NCBI RefSeq assembly: GCF_003416895.1
Contig: NZ_QVIO01000004.1
Location: 434,001 to 498,000 of the forward strand
From: Duganella sp. BJB476
Lineage (GTDB): Bacteria > Pseudomonadota > Gammaproteobacteria > Burkholderiales > Burkholderiaceae_D
DNA: 64,000 nucleotides
Reading direction: 5' to 3'
Of this stretch, positions 8,826 to 18,581 are shown piece by piece. Position 1 is the stretch's first letter. Every line of letters begins with the position of its first letter. The notes beneath the pieces were generated by a model that had not been told where the DNA came from, ran no database searches, and saw only the letters and a list, made by a program, of their open reading frames with translations. Both the position numbers and the translations under genes were made by a program.

Positions 8826-9812
8826 ATGTATGCACAAATGGTGGAGACGGGCCTGAGCACGGTCCGCACGGCGGACGACATGGCCGCCGACGAGCGCGCC
8901 TTCCAGGCACGCATCGACGACGGCGTCAAGATCGAGGCCAAGGACTGGATGCCGGACGCCTACCGCAAGACCCTGATCCGGCAAATTTCCCAGCACGCGC
9001 ACTCGGAAATCGTCGGCCAGTTGCCCGAGGGTAACTGGGTGACCCGCGCGCCTACGCTGAAACGCAAATCCATTCTGCTGGCCAAGATCCAGGACGAGGC
9101 CGGCCACGGCCTGTACCTGTACAGCGCCGCCGAGACGCTGGGCGTGTCGCGCGACGAGCTGCTGGCCGCCCTGCACAGTGGCAAGGCCAAGTATTCCAGC
9201 ATCTTCAACTACCCGACCCTGTCGTGGGCCGACATGGGCGCGATCGGCTGGCTGGTCGACGGCTCGGCCATCATCAACCAGATCCCGCTGTGCCGCTGCT
9301 CCTACGGCCCGTATGCGCGCGCCATGATCCGCGTCTGCAAGGAAGAATCCTTCCACGCCCGCCAAGGCTACGACATCATGATGGCGCTGGCCAAAGGCAC
9401 GCCGGAACAGAAGGCGATGGCGCAGGATGCGCTCAACCGCTGGTGGTGGCCGTCGCTGATGATGTTCGGCCCGTCCGACGCGGAATCGGTCAACAGCGCG
9501 CAGTCGGCGCAATGGCGGATCAAGCTGTTCTCCAACGACGAGCTGCGCCAGCGCATGGTCGACCAGACCGTGCCGCAAGCCGAATACCTGGGCCTGACCG
9601 TGCCCGATCCGGACCTGAAGTTCAACGCCGACACCGGCCACTACGAATTTGGCGCCATCGACTGGAGCGAGTTCCACAACGTCTTGAAGGGCAACGGCCC
9701 GTGCAACCGCGAGCGCCTGCGCACCCGCGTCAAGGCCTGGGACGACGGTGCCTGGTTCCGTGAAGCGCTGGTCGCACACGCCGACAAACACGCCACCGCC
9801 AAAGCAGCATAA
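8826..9812 (+). CDS. paaA: 1,2-phenylacetyl-CoA epoxidase subunit PaaA (catalytic)
   Basis: 328 residues; ATG at 8826 preceded by GAGGAGA. PaaA is the diiron subunit of the ring epoxidase that converts phenylacetyl-CoA to ring-1,2-epoxyphenylacetyl-CoA with O2 and NADPH. The family's carboxylate/histidine ligands are visible: [11 protein letters not shown] near residue 92, and [16 protein letters not shown] near residue 172. The [16 protein letters not shown] segment is also characteristic. It is the first gene of the catabolic operon; paaB follows after 10 bases. Confidence 0.97.
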   Translation: MYAQMVETGLSTVRTADDMAADERAFQARIDDGVKIEAKDWMPDAYRKTLIRQISQHAHSEIVGQLPEGNWVTRAPTLKRKSILLAKIQDEAGHGLYLYSAAETLGVSRDELLAALHSGKAKYSSIFNYPTLSWADMGAIGWLVDGSAIINQIPLCRCSYGPYARAMIRVCKEESFHARQGYDIMMALAKGTPEQKAMAQDALNRWWWPSLMMFGPSDAESVNSAQSAQWRIKLFSNDELRQRMVDQTVPQAEYLGLTVPDPDLKFNADTGHYEFGAIDWSEFHNVLKGNGPCNRERLRTRVKAWDDGAWFREALVAHADKHATAKAA

Positions 9813-9822
9813 GGAGATCAAG

Positions 9823-10107
9823 ATGAGCAAAGAATGGCCACTGTGGGAAGTATTCATCCGCAGCCAGCACGGGCTGGCGCACAAACACGTCGGCAGCCTG
9901 CACGCGCCGGACGCCGAAATGGCGGTCAACAACGCGCGCGATGTCTACACCCGCCGCAATGAAGGCGTCAGCATCTGGGTGGTGCGCGCGGCCGACATCG
10001 TCGCCAGCAGCCCTGGCGACAAGGGCGCGCTGTTCGAGCCGTCCAACAGCAAGGTGTATCGCCACCCGACCTTCTTCCCGATGCCGGAAGAAGTCAAGAA
10101 CCTGTAA
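9823..10107 (+). CDS. paaB: 1,2-phenylacetyl-CoA epoxidase subunit PaaB
   Basis: 94 residues. The ATG at 9823 follows AAGGAG. It begins MSKEWPLWEVFIRSQHGLAH, the standard PaaB N-terminus, and is the usual size. PaaB is the small structural subunit that bridges PaaAC heterodimers in the epoxidase; it has no catalytic residues. It sits between paaA and paaC as in other paa operons. Confidence 0.96.
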   Translation: MSKEWPLWEVFIRSQHGLAHKHVGSLHAPDAEMAVNNARDVYTRRNEGVSIWVVRAADIVASSPGDKGALFEPSNSKVYRHPTFFPMPEEVKNL

Positions 10108-10119
10108 GCGAGGCGCACC

Positions 10120-10872
10120 GTGCAAAACAAGGTAAATTATTTACTGCGATTGGGCGACAACGCCCTGATCCTGAGCCAGCAACTGTCGCAGCTGTGCGGC
10201 AAGGGCCCGGCGTTGGAAGAGGACATGGCGCTGACCAACGTCGCGCTGGACCTGCTGGGCCAGACCCGCCTGTGGTACGAGTACGCGGGCGAGCTGGAAG
10301 GCGCAGGCCGCGATGAGGACAAGCTGGCCTACCACCGCGACGCCCACGACTTCAAGAACTGCCTGCTGCTGGAGCAACCGAACGGCAACTACGCCGACAC
10401 CATGGTGCGCCAGTTCTTCTTCGACGCCTGGCACTACTTCCTGATCGTTGGCCTGACGCGCAGCAGCGACATGCGCATCGCCGCCATCGCCGAGAAATCG
10501 CTGAAGGAAGTGACCTATCATCTGCGCCGCAGCGGTGACTTGATCGTGCGCCTGGGCGATGGCACGGACGTCAGCCACGCCAAGACGCAAGCGGCCGTGG
10601 ACGAACTGTGGATGTACAGCGGCGAAGTATTCGCCTACGACGCCATCGATGAATCGATGGTGGCCGAAGGCGTGGCCCCAGCCGCCGCCGACCTGCGCGC
10701 GCAATGGCTGGCGCACGTGGCCGAGATCCTGGCCGAAGCCACGCTGACCATGCCGCCGGCCGACGCCTGGATGCAAAGCGGCGGCAAGCAAGGCCGCCAC
10801 AGTGAACACCTGGGCTACATCCTGGCCGAGATGCAGTTCCTGCAGCGCGCCTATCCCGGCGCCACCTGGTAA
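10120..10872 (+). CDS. paaC: 1,2-phenylacetyl-CoA epoxidase subunit PaaC
   Basis: 250 residues, read from a GTG at 10120 with a weak GCGAGG site upstream; no better ATG is in frame. It is a ferritin-like helical protein: LLRLGDNALILSQQLSQLCGKGP, LDLLGQTRLWYEYAGE, and the AWHYFLIVGL and EVTYHLRRSGDLIVRLGDG stretches typical of PaaC. PaaC is the structural partner of PaaA and lacks a functional diiron site. The gene starts 12 bases after paaB and is followed by paaD after 13 bases. Confidence 0.96.
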   Translation: MQNKVNYLLRLGDNALILSQQLSQLCGKGPALEEDMALTNVALDLLGQTRLWYEYAGELEGAGRDEDKLAYHRDAHDFKNCLLLEQPNGNYADTMVRQFFFDAWHYFLIVGLTRSSDMRIAAIAEKSLKEVTYHLRRSGDLIVRLGDGTDVSHAKTQAAVDELWMYSGEVFAYDAIDESMVAEGVAPAAADLRAQWLAHVAEILAEATLTMPPADAWMQSGGKQGRHSEHLGYILAEMQFLQRAYPGATW

Positions 10873-10885
10873 CAGCGAGCCCGCC

Positions 10886-11443
10886 ATGACAGCCGCCGCC
10901 ATCAACGCTCCCGCCACCGCCCAGGTCTGGGCCTGGCTGGGCGAGGTCGCCGACCCCGAAATCCCGGTCATCTCGATCGTCGACCTGGGCATCGTGCGCG
11001 ACGTGCAGCTGGCCGCCGACGGCGCCTGCACCGTCACCATCACGCCGACCTATTCCGGCTGCCCGGCGATGCAAGTGATCGCCGACGCCATCACCGAAGC
11101 CCTGCACGCACACGGCCTGCAAGACGTCCGCCTGCAAAACCAGCTGTCGCCCGCCTGGACCACCGACTGGATGAGCGAAGCGGGCAAGGCCAAGCTGCAA
11201 GGCTACGGCATCGCCCCGCCAGCGCAGCAGGTGATCGACATCAGCGGCCTGCGCGCCGGCGCCGGCGCAGCGGGCGCGCTGGCCGCCATCTCGCGTCGCG
11301 CGCAGCCACGCCTGACGGTGGCCTGTCCCAACTGCGGCTCGCAGCATACCGAAATCACCAGCCAGTTCGGCTCCACTCCCTGCAAGGCCTTGTACAAATG
11401 CCTGGACTGCCGCGAGCCCTTCGATTACTTCAAGTGCCACTAA
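10886..11443 (+). CDS. paaD: PaaD, Fe-S maturation factor for the epoxidase system
   Basis: 185 residues from the ATG at 10886. The N-terminal half is a DUF59/MIP18-like domain (EVADPEIPVISIVDLGIV, then TPTYSGCPAM). The C-terminus has a zinc- or iron-binding cysteine set: CPNCGSQH, followed by CKALYKCLDCREPFDYFKCH. PaaD is thought to assemble or protect the iron-sulphur cluster of the reductase PaaE; it is required for epoxidase activity. It is slightly longer than the E. coli protein (about 165). paaE begins 7 bases downstream. Confidence 0.94.
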   Translation: MTAAAINAPATAQVWAWLGEVADPEIPVISIVDLGIVRDVQLAADGACTVTITPTYSGCPAMQVIADAITEALHAHGLQDVRLQNQLSPAWTTDWMSEAGKAKLQGYGIAPPAQQVIDISGLRAGAGAAGALAAISRRAQPRLTVACPNCGSQHTEITSQFGSTPCKALYKCLDCREPFDYFKCH

Positions 11444-11450
11444 AAAGATC

Positions 11451-12530
11451 ATGAGCAAATTCCACCCGCTGACCGTCTCGCAAGTGCGCAATGAAACGCG
11501 CGACACCATCGCCGTCACCTTCGCCGTGCCGCCCGAACTGCAACAGAGCTTCACCTTCCAGCAAGGCCAGCACCTGACACTGCGCGCCCAGATCGGCGAC
11601 GAAGACGTACGCCGCTCGTACTCGATCTGCTCCGCCGTGCAGGACGGTGCGCTGCGCGTGGCCATCAAGCGTACCCAGGGCGGGCTGTTTTCCAGCTGGG
11701 CCAACGACACCATCAAGCCCGGCATCACGCTCGACGTGATGCCGCCGATGGGTCACTTCAACGTGCCGCTGGACGCCGCCAACCACAAGCACTACCTGGC
11801 CTTCGCCGCCGGCAGCGGCATCACGCCCATCCTGTCGATCATCAAGACCACGCTGGCGGCCGAACCACACAGCCGCTTCACGCTCTTCTACGGCAACCGC
11901 GCCTCGTCGTCGGTGATCTTCAAGGACGAACTGTCCGACCTGAAGGACACCTACATGGAGCGCCTCAAGCTGGCCTACGTGATGAGCCGCGAGCAGCAGG
12001 ACATCGAATTGTTCAACGGCCGCATCACCAAGGAGAAGGCGGCGCAGTTCCTGAAGCACTGGGTGTGGGTGGAGGACATTGACGTCGCCTTCATCTGCGG
12101 CCCGGAAGACATGATGCTCGGCGTCTCGGAAGCCCTGCAGGAAGCCGGCATGCCGAAGTCGCAGATCAAGATCGAGCTGTTCGCCGCCAGCATCCCGAAG
12201 CACCAGCACAAGCCGCGCGCGGTCGACCCGCAAGCGGGCCGCCACGAAACCGAAGTCACGGTTATCCTGGACGGCAACGCCACCAGCTTCACCATGGACC
12301 AGGACAAGGAGTCGCTGCTCGACGCGGGCCTCAAGGCCGGCATCGACATGCGCTACTCGTGCAAGGGCGGCGTGTGCTCGACCTGCCGCTGCAAACTGCT
12401 CGAAGGTAAAGTCGACATGGACGTCAACTACGCGCTGGAAGACTATGAGATCGCGCGCGGCTATGTGCTGAGCTGCCAGAGCTTCCCCATCACCGACAAA
12501 GTCGTTATCGACTTCGACCAGGCCGAATAA
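11451..12530 (+). CDS. paaE: 1,2-phenylacetyl-CoA epoxidase reductase PaaE
   Basis: 359 residues. The order is an FAD-binding domain with RRSYSICSAV near residue 50, an NADPH-binding domain with FAAGSGITPILSIIKT, and a C-terminal plant-type [2Fe-2S] ferredoxin domain with CKGGVCSTCRCK plus a final cysteine in LSCQSFP. PaaE passes electrons from NADPH to the PaaABC oxygenase. The C-terminal position of the ferredoxin domain is the normal PaaE arrangement. It lies in the operon between paaD and paaG. Confidence 0.97.
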   Translation: MSKFHPLTVSQVRNETRDTIAVTFAVPPELQQSFTFQQGQHLTLRAQIGDEDVRRSYSICSAVQDGALRVAIKRTQGGLFSSWANDTIKPGITLDVMPPMGHFNVPLDAANHKHYLAFAAGSGITPILSIIKTTLAAEPHSRFTLFYGNRASSSVIFKDELSDLKDTYMERLKLAYVMSREQQDIELFNGRITKEKAAQFLKHWVWVEDIDVAFICGPEDMMLGVSEALQEAGMPKSQIKIELFAASIPKHQHKPRAVDPQAGRHETEVTVILDGNATSFTMDQDKESLLDAGLKAGIDMRYSCKGGVCSTCRCKLLEGKVDMDVNYALEDYEIARGYVLSCQSFPITDKVVIDFDQAE

Positions 12531-12550
12531 AACATCCCCCCGGAGACGCC

Positions 12551-13342
12551 ATGAACTACGAGAACATCCTCTTCGACATCACCGACGGCATCGCCACGCT
12601 GACGCTGAACCGCCCCGATAAGCTCAACAGCTTCACCCAGGCCATGCACGAGGAAGTGCGCCACGCCATGCACAAGATCAGCCACGACAAAACCGTGCGC
12701 GTGATGGTGCTGACCGGCGCCGGCCGCGGCTTCTGCGCCGGCCAGGATTTGTCGGACCGCTCGGTGGAGCCGGGCGCCCGTCCGGTCGACCTGGGCGACT
12801 CGGTGGAAAAGAACTACGCACCGTTGGTGCTGGCGCTGCGCGCCTTGCCGATGCCGGTGATCTGCGCCGTCAACGGCGTGGCTGCAGGCGCCGGCGCCAA
12901 CATCGCGCTGGCTTGCGACATCGTGCTGGCCGCGAAGTCCGCGTCCTTCGTCGAAGTGTTCTGCAAACTGGGCCTGATCCCCGACACCGGCGGCACCTAC
13001 TTCCTGCCACGCCTGATCGGCAGCGCGCGCGCCATGGGCCTGGCCATGCTGGGCGATAAACTCAGCGCCGAAAAAGCCGAATCCTGGGGCCTGATCTGGA
13101 AGGCCGTGCCGGACGAGGAACTGGCCGCCGAAACGCAGGCCATGGCGCGCCACTTCGCCACTGCCCCGACCAAGGGCCTGGCCTTCACCAAACAAGCCTT
13201 GCATTGCAGTCCGCACAATTCGCTGCAACAGCAGCTGGCGCTGGAATGCGAAATGATGAGCGAACTGGGTCGCAGCGACGACTACCGCGAAGGCGTCGCC
13301 GCCTTCATGGAAAAGCGCGCGCCGCAATTCAAGGGGAAATAA
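12551..13342 (+). CDS. paaG: 2-(1,2-epoxy-1,2-dihydrophenyl)acetyl-CoA isomerase PaaG
   Basis: 263 residues of the crotonase fold. The oxyanion-hole segment GAGRGFCAGQDLSDR and the catalytic GLIPDTGGTYFLPR loop match PaaG rather than PaaF. PaaG isomerises the ring epoxide to oxepin-CoA and later shifts a double bond in the open-chain intermediate. It is the only enoyl-CoA hydratase/isomerase gene in this operon; a separate PaaF hydratase is not found in the window. paaH starts one base after its stop. Confidence 0.94.
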   Translation: MNYENILFDITDGIATLTLNRPDKLNSFTQAMHEEVRHAMHKISHDKTVRVMVLTGAGRGFCAGQDLSDRSVEPGARPVDLGDSVEKNYAPLVLALRALPMPVICAVNGVAAGAGANIALACDIVLAAKSASFVEVFCKLGLIPDTGGTYFLPRLIGSARAMGLAMLGDKLSAEKAESWGLIWKAVPDEELAAETQAMARHFATAPTKGLAFTKQALHCSPHNSLQQQLALECEMMSELGRSDDYREGVAAFMEKRAPQFKGK

Positions 13343-13343
13343 G

Positions 13344-14936
13344 ATGGCAGCCCTCCACACCGACCGCGCGGTCGCCGTCATCGGCAGCGGCGCCATGGGC
13401 GCCGGCATCGCGCAGGTGGCCGCCGTCGCCGGCTATACCGTCAAGCTGTTCGACACCCGGCCGGAAGCCGTGGCCAAGGCCATGTCCGATATCGCCGCCG
13501 CGCTGAACAAGCTGGTGGCCAAGGAGCGCATGAGCGCTGTCGATTGCGCAGCTTCCATCACCCGCGTGCAGGCGGCCGTCACGCTGAACGATATCGCCGA
13601 CGCCGCGCTGGTGGTCGAAGCCATCGTCGAGAACCTCGACGTCAAGCGCGGCCTGTTCGCCGAGCTGGAAGCCATCGTCGCCGACGACTGCATCCTCGCC
13701 ACCAACACCTCGTCGATCTCCGTCACCGCCATCGCCGCCAAGCTGCGCTTGCCGGCGCGGCTGGTGGGCATGCACTTCTTTAATCCGGTGCCCTTGATGG
13801 CGCTGGTCGAAGTGATCAGCGGCCTGGCCACCGACGCCGACGTCGCGCACACCGTGTACGACACCGCCGCCGCGTGGGGCAAGCAGCCGGTGCACGCCAA
13901 GTCCACGCCGGGCTTCATCGTCAACCGCGTGGCGCGGCCGTTCTACGCTGAAGGCTGGCGCCTGCTGAACGAGCAGGCCGCCGACGCCGCCACCATCGAC
14001 GCCGTCATGCGCGATTGCGGCGGCTTCCGCATGGGGCCCTTCGAGCTGATGGACCTGATCGGCCACGACGTCAATTTCTCGGTCACGCAATCGGTGTTCG
14101 GCGCCTACTTCAACGATCCGCGCTTTACGCCGTCGGTGCTGCAGCAGGAGATGGTCAACGCCGGTTTCCTCGGCCGTAAATCGGGTCGCGGCTTTTACCA
14201 CTACGGCGACGCCGCCCCTGCAATGCCGCAGCCGCAGGCGGAAGCCGCGCAGCCGAAGCCGGAATTCGTCAGCTACACCATTGAGCCGGGTGCGGCGGTC
14301 GGCCCATCGCATGCGATTGGCGGCGCAGTTTGCGACGCGCTGGCGGCCCGCTTGCGCGCCTCCGGCATCAACATCTCGCACCGCAAGACGCCGGAAGCGC
14401 GCAGCCACGCCGCCGGCACCGACGACGCGCCGGCGTTCCACTGCAACGGCGCCGCCGTCTACCTGACCGACGGCCGCAGCGCCACCCAGCGCGCGCACGA
14501 CAGCCATCATCCGGACACGGTGCTGTTCGACCTGGCGCTGGACTATGCCACCGCCAAGCGCATCGCCGTCAGCTGCTCGGATCAATGCTCGCCCGCGGCC
14601 TTCAACGCCGTGGTCGGCCTGTTCCAGGCGGCCGGCTTCACCGTCACGCGGCTGGACGACGTACCCGGCCTGGCCGTCATGCGCACCGTCGCCATGCTGG
14701 CCAACGAGGCGGCGGACGCTGTTAATCAAGGCGTCTGCAGTGCGGCCGGCGCGGACCTCGCCATGCAGAAGGGTGTCAACTATCCGCGTGGCCCGCTGGC
14801 CTGGGCCGACGCCGTCGGCATTGGCCAGATCGTCGCCGTGCTGTCCAACCTGGCCGCAGGCTATGGCGAGGACCGCTACCGCGTGTCGCCGCTGCTGCGC
14901 CGCAAGCAGGCCGCAGGAGGGTGCTTCCATGACTAA
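13344..14936 (+). CDS. paaH: 3-hydroxyadipyl-CoA dehydrogenase PaaH
   Basis: 530 residues. The N-terminal NAD-binding domain begins AVIGSGAMGAGIAQVAA; the ILATNTSSISVTAIA and GMHFFNPVPLMALVEVI motifs follow, with the catalytic His in the latter. KSTPGFIVNRVARPFYAEG opens the C-terminal domain. A second 3HCDH-like module fills roughly residues 300-525. It oxidises (S)-3-hydroxyadipyl-CoA with NAD+. Length agrees with the long PaaH/PaaC form. The final 8 bases overlap the start of paaI, so the two are translationally coupled. Confidence 0.94.
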   Translation: MAALHTDRAVAVIGSGAMGAGIAQVAAVAGYTVKLFDTRPEAVAKAMSDIAAALNKLVAKERMSAVDCAASITRVQAAVTLNDIADAALVVEAIVENLDVKRGLFAELEAIVADDCILATNTSSISVTAIAAKLRLPARLVGMHFFNPVPLMALVEVISGLATDADVAHTVYDTAAAWGKQPVHAKSTPGFIVNRVARPFYAEGWRLLNEQAADAATIDAVMRDCGGFRMGPFELMDLIGHDVNFSVTQSVFGAYFNDPRFTPSVLQQEMVNAGFLGRKSGRGFYHYGDAAPAMPQPQAEAAQPKPEFVSYTIEPGAAVGPSHAIGGAVCDALAARLRASGINISHRKTPEARSHAAGTDDAPAFHCNGAAVYLTDGRSATQRAHDSHHPDTVLFDLALDYATAKRIAVSCSDQCSPAAFNAVVGLFQAAGFTVTRLDDVPGLAVMRTVAMLANEAADAVNQGVCSAAGADLAMQKGVNYPRGPLAWADAVGIGQIVAVLSNLAAGYGEDRYRVSPLLRRKQAAGGCFHD

Positions 14937-15393
14937 GACCGCAACCCTGGCCGAGGAAGCACAGGCGCTGGCGCAAGCCGTCGGCGCCGCCATGTTCGAG
15001 AGCGACCCGGCCTCGCAGGGCCTGGGCATGAAGATCGACGCCATCGCCCCCGGTCACGCCCGCATGTCGATGCCGGTGCGCGCCGATATGCTGAACGGCC
15101 ATGGCAGCTGCCACGGCGGCTTCATTTTCACGCTGGCCGACAGCGCCTTCGCCTTCGCCTGCAACAGCCACAACCTGACCACCGTGGGCGCCGGCTGCAC
15201 CATCGACTACCTCGCGCCGGCCCGCCTGCACGACGTGCTGACCGCCGACGCGACCGAGCAGGCGCTGGCCGGCAAGAGCGGCGTCTACGACGTCAAGATC
15301 ACCAACCAGGACGGCCGCACCGTTGCGCTGTTCCGGGGTAAATCGCACCGCGTCAGCGGCCATATCGTTCCTGTGCCGCCGCACGCAGGGTAA
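14929..15393 (+). CDS. paaI: Hydroxyphenylacetyl-CoA thioesterase PaaI
   Basis: 154 residues with a single hotdog domain. The ATG at 14929 lies inside the end of paaH, after GCAGGAGG. NGHGSCHGGFIFTLADSAFAFACN is the PaaI signature, with the catalytic Asp in the ADSAF helix, and GAGCTIDYLAPARLHD follows. PaaI hydrolyses hydroxylated or stalled phenylacetyl-CoA derivatives, freeing CoA and preventing toxic build-up. Its place between paaH and paaK is typical. Confidence 0.94.
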   Translation: MTKTATLAEEAQALAQAVGAAMFESDPASQGLGMKIDAIAPGHARMSMPVRADMLNGHGSCHGGFIFTLADSAFAFACNSHNLTTVGAGCTIDYLAPARLHDVLTADATEQALAGKSGVYDVKITNQDGRTVALFRGKSHRVSGHIVPVPPHAG

Positions 15394-15406
15394 AGAGGAG
15401 ACACCG

Positions 15407-16717
15407 ATGGTTCAACGCATACCCGCGCCGTCCGATCTGGAACCGATCGAACGCGCCAGCAAGGACGAACTGCAAGCGCTGCAACTGCAACGCATGAAGT
15501 GGTCGCTCAAGCACGCCTACGACAACGTCGCGCATTACCGCGCCGCGTTCGACGCCGCCGGTGTCCATCCCGACGACCTGCATACGCTGGCCGACCTGGC
15601 CAAGTTCCCCTTCACCGGCAAGAAGGAACTGCGCGATAACTACCCGTTCGGCATGTTCGCCGTGCCGCAGGACCAGGTGGTGCGCGTGCACGCCTCCAGC
15701 GGCACCACCGGCAAGCCGACCGTGGTCGGCTACACGCAGAACGACATCGACACCTGGGCCAATGTGGTGGCACGTTCGATCCGCGCAGCCGGCGGCCGTC
15801 GCGGCGATATGGTGCACATCTCCTACGGCTACGGCCTGTTCACCGGCGGCCTCGGTGCGCACTATGGCGCCGAGCGATTGGGCTGCACGGTGATCCCGAT
15901 GTCCGGCGGCCAGACCGAAAAGCAGGTGCAGCTGATCCAGGACTTCAAGCCGTCCATCATCATGGTCACGCCGTCGTACATGTTGAACATCATCGAGGAG
16001 TTCCAGCGCCAGGGACTTGATCCCGCCGCCAGCTCGCTCAAGGTCGGCATCTTCGGCGCCGAGCCGTGGACCGACGCCATGCGCAAAGAGATCGAACAAC
16101 GCGCCGGCATCGACGCGGTGGACATCTACGGCCTGTCCGAAGTGATGGGCCCCGGCGTCGCCAGCGAGTGCATCGAGAGCAAGGACGGCCCGGTCATCTG
16201 GGAAGACCATTTCTACCCCGAGATCATCGACCCCGAAACCGGCGAGGTGCTGCCGGACGGCGAAGAGGGCGAGCTGGTATTCACCTCGCTGAGCAAGGAA
16301 GCGCTGCCCATCATCCGCTACCGCACGCGCGATCTCACGCGCCTGCTGCCGGCCACTTCGCGTTCGATGCGCCGCATCGGCAAGATCACCGGCCGCTCGG
16401 ACGACATGCTGATCATCCGCGGCGTGAACGTGTTCCCGTCGCAGATCGAAGAATTGATACTCAAGATGCCGAAGCTTGCGCCGCAATACCAGCTGGTGAT
16501 CAGCCGCGACGGCCACCTCGATAAGCTGGACGTACTGGCCGAGCTGCGCCCCGGCGTTGCCGACAGCGAGGTTGAAGCGCTGGCGCGCGAGCTTGAGCAC
16601 CACATCAAAACCTATGTCGGCGTCACCACCAAGGTGCGCCTGCTGGCTCCCAACGGCATTGAACGCACATTGACGGGCAAGGCCCGCCGCGTGGTTGACC
16701 AGCGCCCAAAACCTTAA
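15407..16717 (+). CDS. paaK: Phenylacetate-CoA ligase PaaK
   Basis: 436 residues from the ATG at 15407, preceded by AGAGGAG. It belongs to the ANL adenylating superfamily: the P-loop ASSGTTGKPTVVGYT near residue 95, DIYGLSEVMGPG in the middle, YRTRDLTRLLP, and the hinge GRSDDMLIIRGVNVFPSQIE. A C-terminal lysine for adenylation lies in the TGKARR segment. It activates phenylacetate with ATP and CoA, making phenylacetyl-CoA, which is both the epoxidase substrate and the PaaX effector. The length is normal for PaaK (about 437). Confidence 0.97.
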   Translation: MVQRIPAPSDLEPIERASKDELQALQLQRMKWSLKHAYDNVAHYRAAFDAAGVHPDDLHTLADLAKFPFTGKKELRDNYPFGMFAVPQDQVVRVHASSGTTGKPTVVGYTQNDIDTWANVVARSIRAAGGRRGDMVHISYGYGLFTGGLGAHYGAERLGCTVIPMSGGQTEKQVQLIQDFKPSIIMVTPSYMLNIIEEFQRQGLDPAASSLKVGIFGAEPWTDAMRKEIEQRAGIDAVDIYGLSEVMGPGVASECIESKDGPVIWEDHFYPEIIDPETGEVLPDGEEGELVFTSLSKEALPIIRYRTRDLTRLLPATSRSMRRIGKITGRSDDMLIIRGVNVFPSQIEELILKMPKLAPQYQLVISRDGHLDKLDVLAELRPGVADSEVEALARELEHHIKTYVGVTTKVRLLAPNGIERTLTGKARRVVDQRPKP

Positions 16718-16726
16718 GGAGATTCC

Positions 16727-17932
16727 GTGAACGACGCTTTTATTTGTGACGCCATCCGCACCCCATTCGGCCGCTACGGCGGCGCCCTCGGCGGCGTGCG
16801 CGCCGACGACCTGGCCGCGCTGCCGATCGCCGCGCTGATCGCCCGCAATCCCGGCGTGGACTGGTCCAAGGTCGATGACGTCTACTACGGCTGCGCCAAC
16901 GGCGCCGGTGAGGATAATCGCAACGTCGGCCGCATGGCGGCGCTGCTGGCCGGTTTGCCGGTCGACGTACCCGCCAACACCATCAACCGCCTGTGCGGCT
17001 CCAGCCTGGACGCGGTCGGCATTGCCGCGCGCTCGATCAAGGCCGGTGAAGCGCAGCTGGTGATCGCCGGCGGCGTCGAAAGCATGACGCGTGCGCCTTT
17101 CGTCATGGGCAAGGCCGATAGCGCCTTCTCGCGCGCCGCCAAGATCGAGGACACCACCATCGGCTGGCGCTTCGTCAATCCGCTGATGAAGGCCAAATAC
17201 GGCATCGATAGCATGCCGGAGACGGCTGAAAACGTCGCCCAGGAATTCGGCATCAGCCGCGCCGACCAGGATGCGTTCGCGGTACGTAGCCAACAGCGTT
17301 GGGCCGCCGCCCACGCCGCCGGCGTGTTCAAGGATGAAATCGTGCCGGTCACGCTGCCTCAGAAAAAAGGCGATCCGAAGATCGTCGACACCGACGAGCA
17401 TCCGCGTCCGGACACCACGGTGGAGATGCTGGCCAAGCTGAAAGGCGTGGTCAAGCCGGATGGCAGCGTAACGGCTGGTAATGCATCGGGCGTCAACGAC
17501 GGCGCTTGTGCGATTTTGCTGGCGTCGGCCGCCGCCGCCGAACAGTACGGCCTGCGCAAGCGCGCCCGCGTGCTGGGCATGGCGACCGCCGGCCTGGCGC
17601 CGCGCATCATGGGCTTCGGCCCGTCGCCGGCATCGAAGAAGGTGCTGGCGCAGGTTGGCCTGACCATCGAGCAGATGGACGTCATCGAATTGAATGAAGC
17701 CTTTGCCGCGCAGGGCCTGGCCGTCACGCGTGATCTTGGTCTGGCCGATGACGCGGCGCACGTCAACCCGAACGGCGGCGCCATCGCCATCGGCCACCCG
17801 CTGGGCGCGTCCGGCGCGCGGCTGGTGCTGGCGGCGCTGAACCAGCTGGAACGCACCGGTGGCCGCTTTGCGCTGTGCACCATGTGCATCGGCGTCGGGC
17901 AGGGCATCGCCCTCGTCATCGAACGCGTGTAA
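16727..17932 (+). CDS. paaJ: 3-oxoadipyl-CoA / 3-oxo-5,6-dehydrosuberyl-CoA thiolase
   Basis: 401 residues, read from a GTG at 16727 with AAGGAG correctly spaced. Thiolase motifs are complete: the nucleophilic Cys90 in [42 protein letters not shown] with the catalytic His, and [10 protein letters not shown] with the second cysteine. It cleaves the last two beta-oxo intermediates of the pathway to yield acetyl-CoA and succinyl-CoA. The same family includes PcaF of the beta-ketoadipate route; the operon context makes PaaJ the better name. Confidence 0.93.
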   Translation: MNDAFICDAIRTPFGRYGGALGGVRADDLAALPIAALIARNPGVDWSKVDDVYYGCANGAGEDNRNVGRMAALLAGLPVDVPANTINRLCGSSLDAVGIAARSIKAGEAQLVIAGGVESMTRAPFVMGKADSAFSRAAKIEDTTIGWRFVNPLMKAKYGIDSMPETAENVAQEFGISRADQDAFAVRSQQRWAAAHAAGVFKDEIVPVTLPQKKGDPKIVDTDEHPRPDTTVEMLAKLKGVVKPDGSVTAGNASGVNDGACAILLASAAAAEQYGLRKRARVLGMATAGLAPRIMGFGPSPASKKVLAQVGLTIEQMDVIELNEAFAAQGLAVTRDLGLADDAAHVNPNGGAIAIGHPLGASGARLVLAALNQLERTGGRFALCTMCIGVGQGIALVIERV

Positions 17933-17949
17933 AGCGCAGGAGCGCCGCC

Positions 17950-18561
17950 ATGGTCAAAGTTTATGAAATCAACGGCGTCACGCCGGTGGTCCATCCGACC
18001 GCCTACGTGCATCCCAGCGCGGTGCTGATCGGCGACGTCATCGTCGGCCCGCGCTGCTACGTCGGCCCGCTGGCCGCGCTGCGCGGCGACTTCGGCCGCC
18101 TGATCCTGGAAGAGGGCGCCAATCTGCAAGACACCTGCGTCATGCACGGCTTCCCCGGTGCCGACACGGTGGTCGAGCGGGACGGCCATATCGGCCATGG
18201 CGCCGTGCTGCACGGCTGCCGCATCGGCCGCAACGCGCTGGTCGGCATGAACAGCGTGGTGATGGACAACGCCGTCATCGGCGCCGACAGCATCGTCGCC
18301 GCGATGAGCTTCGTCCGCGCCGGCATGCAGGTGCCACCGCGCAGCCTGGTGGTCGGCACGCCGGCCAAGGTGGCGCGCGAACTGCGCGACGACGAGATCA
18401 AATGGAAGACCGAGGGCACCGGCCAGTATCAGGAATTGGCAGTGCGCTCCATGAACACCATGCGCGAAGTGGAAGCGCTGACCGAAGTGGAACCGGACCG
18501 CAAGCGCGTCGAGTGGGAAAGCTCGCTGCCGCTGCACCTGCATAAAAACGCTCAAGCATAA
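17950..18561 (+). CDS. paaY: PaaY, hexapeptide-repeat thioesterase
   Basis: 203 residues from the ATG at 17950. It is a left-handed beta-helix protein of the gamma-carbonic anhydrase type: repeats such as [21 protein letters not shown] and a metal-binding [18 protein letters not shown]...[12 protein letters not shown] pattern with the three histidines. PaaY hydrolyses the dead-end 2-hydroxycyclohepta-1,4,6-triene-1-formyl-CoA or similar thioesters and so relieves product stress. It stands 17 bases after paaJ and 20 before paaZ. Confidence 0.93.
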   Translation: MVKVYEINGVTPVVHPTAYVHPSAVLIGDVIVGPRCYVGPLAALRGDFGRLILEEGANLQDTCVMHGFPGADTVVERDGHIGHGAVLHGCRIGRNALVGMNSVVMDNAVIGADSIVAAMSFVRAGMQVPPRSLVVGTPAKVARELRDDEIKWKTEGTGQYQELAVRSMNTMREVEALTEVEPDRKRVEWESSLPLHLHKNAQA

Positions 18562-18581
18562 CGAATCGAACGGAGATAAAC

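Noticed and set aside
15353-17797. 814-residue minus-strand open frame across paaK/paaJ
   Set aside because: It covers two well-supported genes on the plus strand in full; its composition (Gln, His, Arg, Ala, Val) is an antisense artefact.
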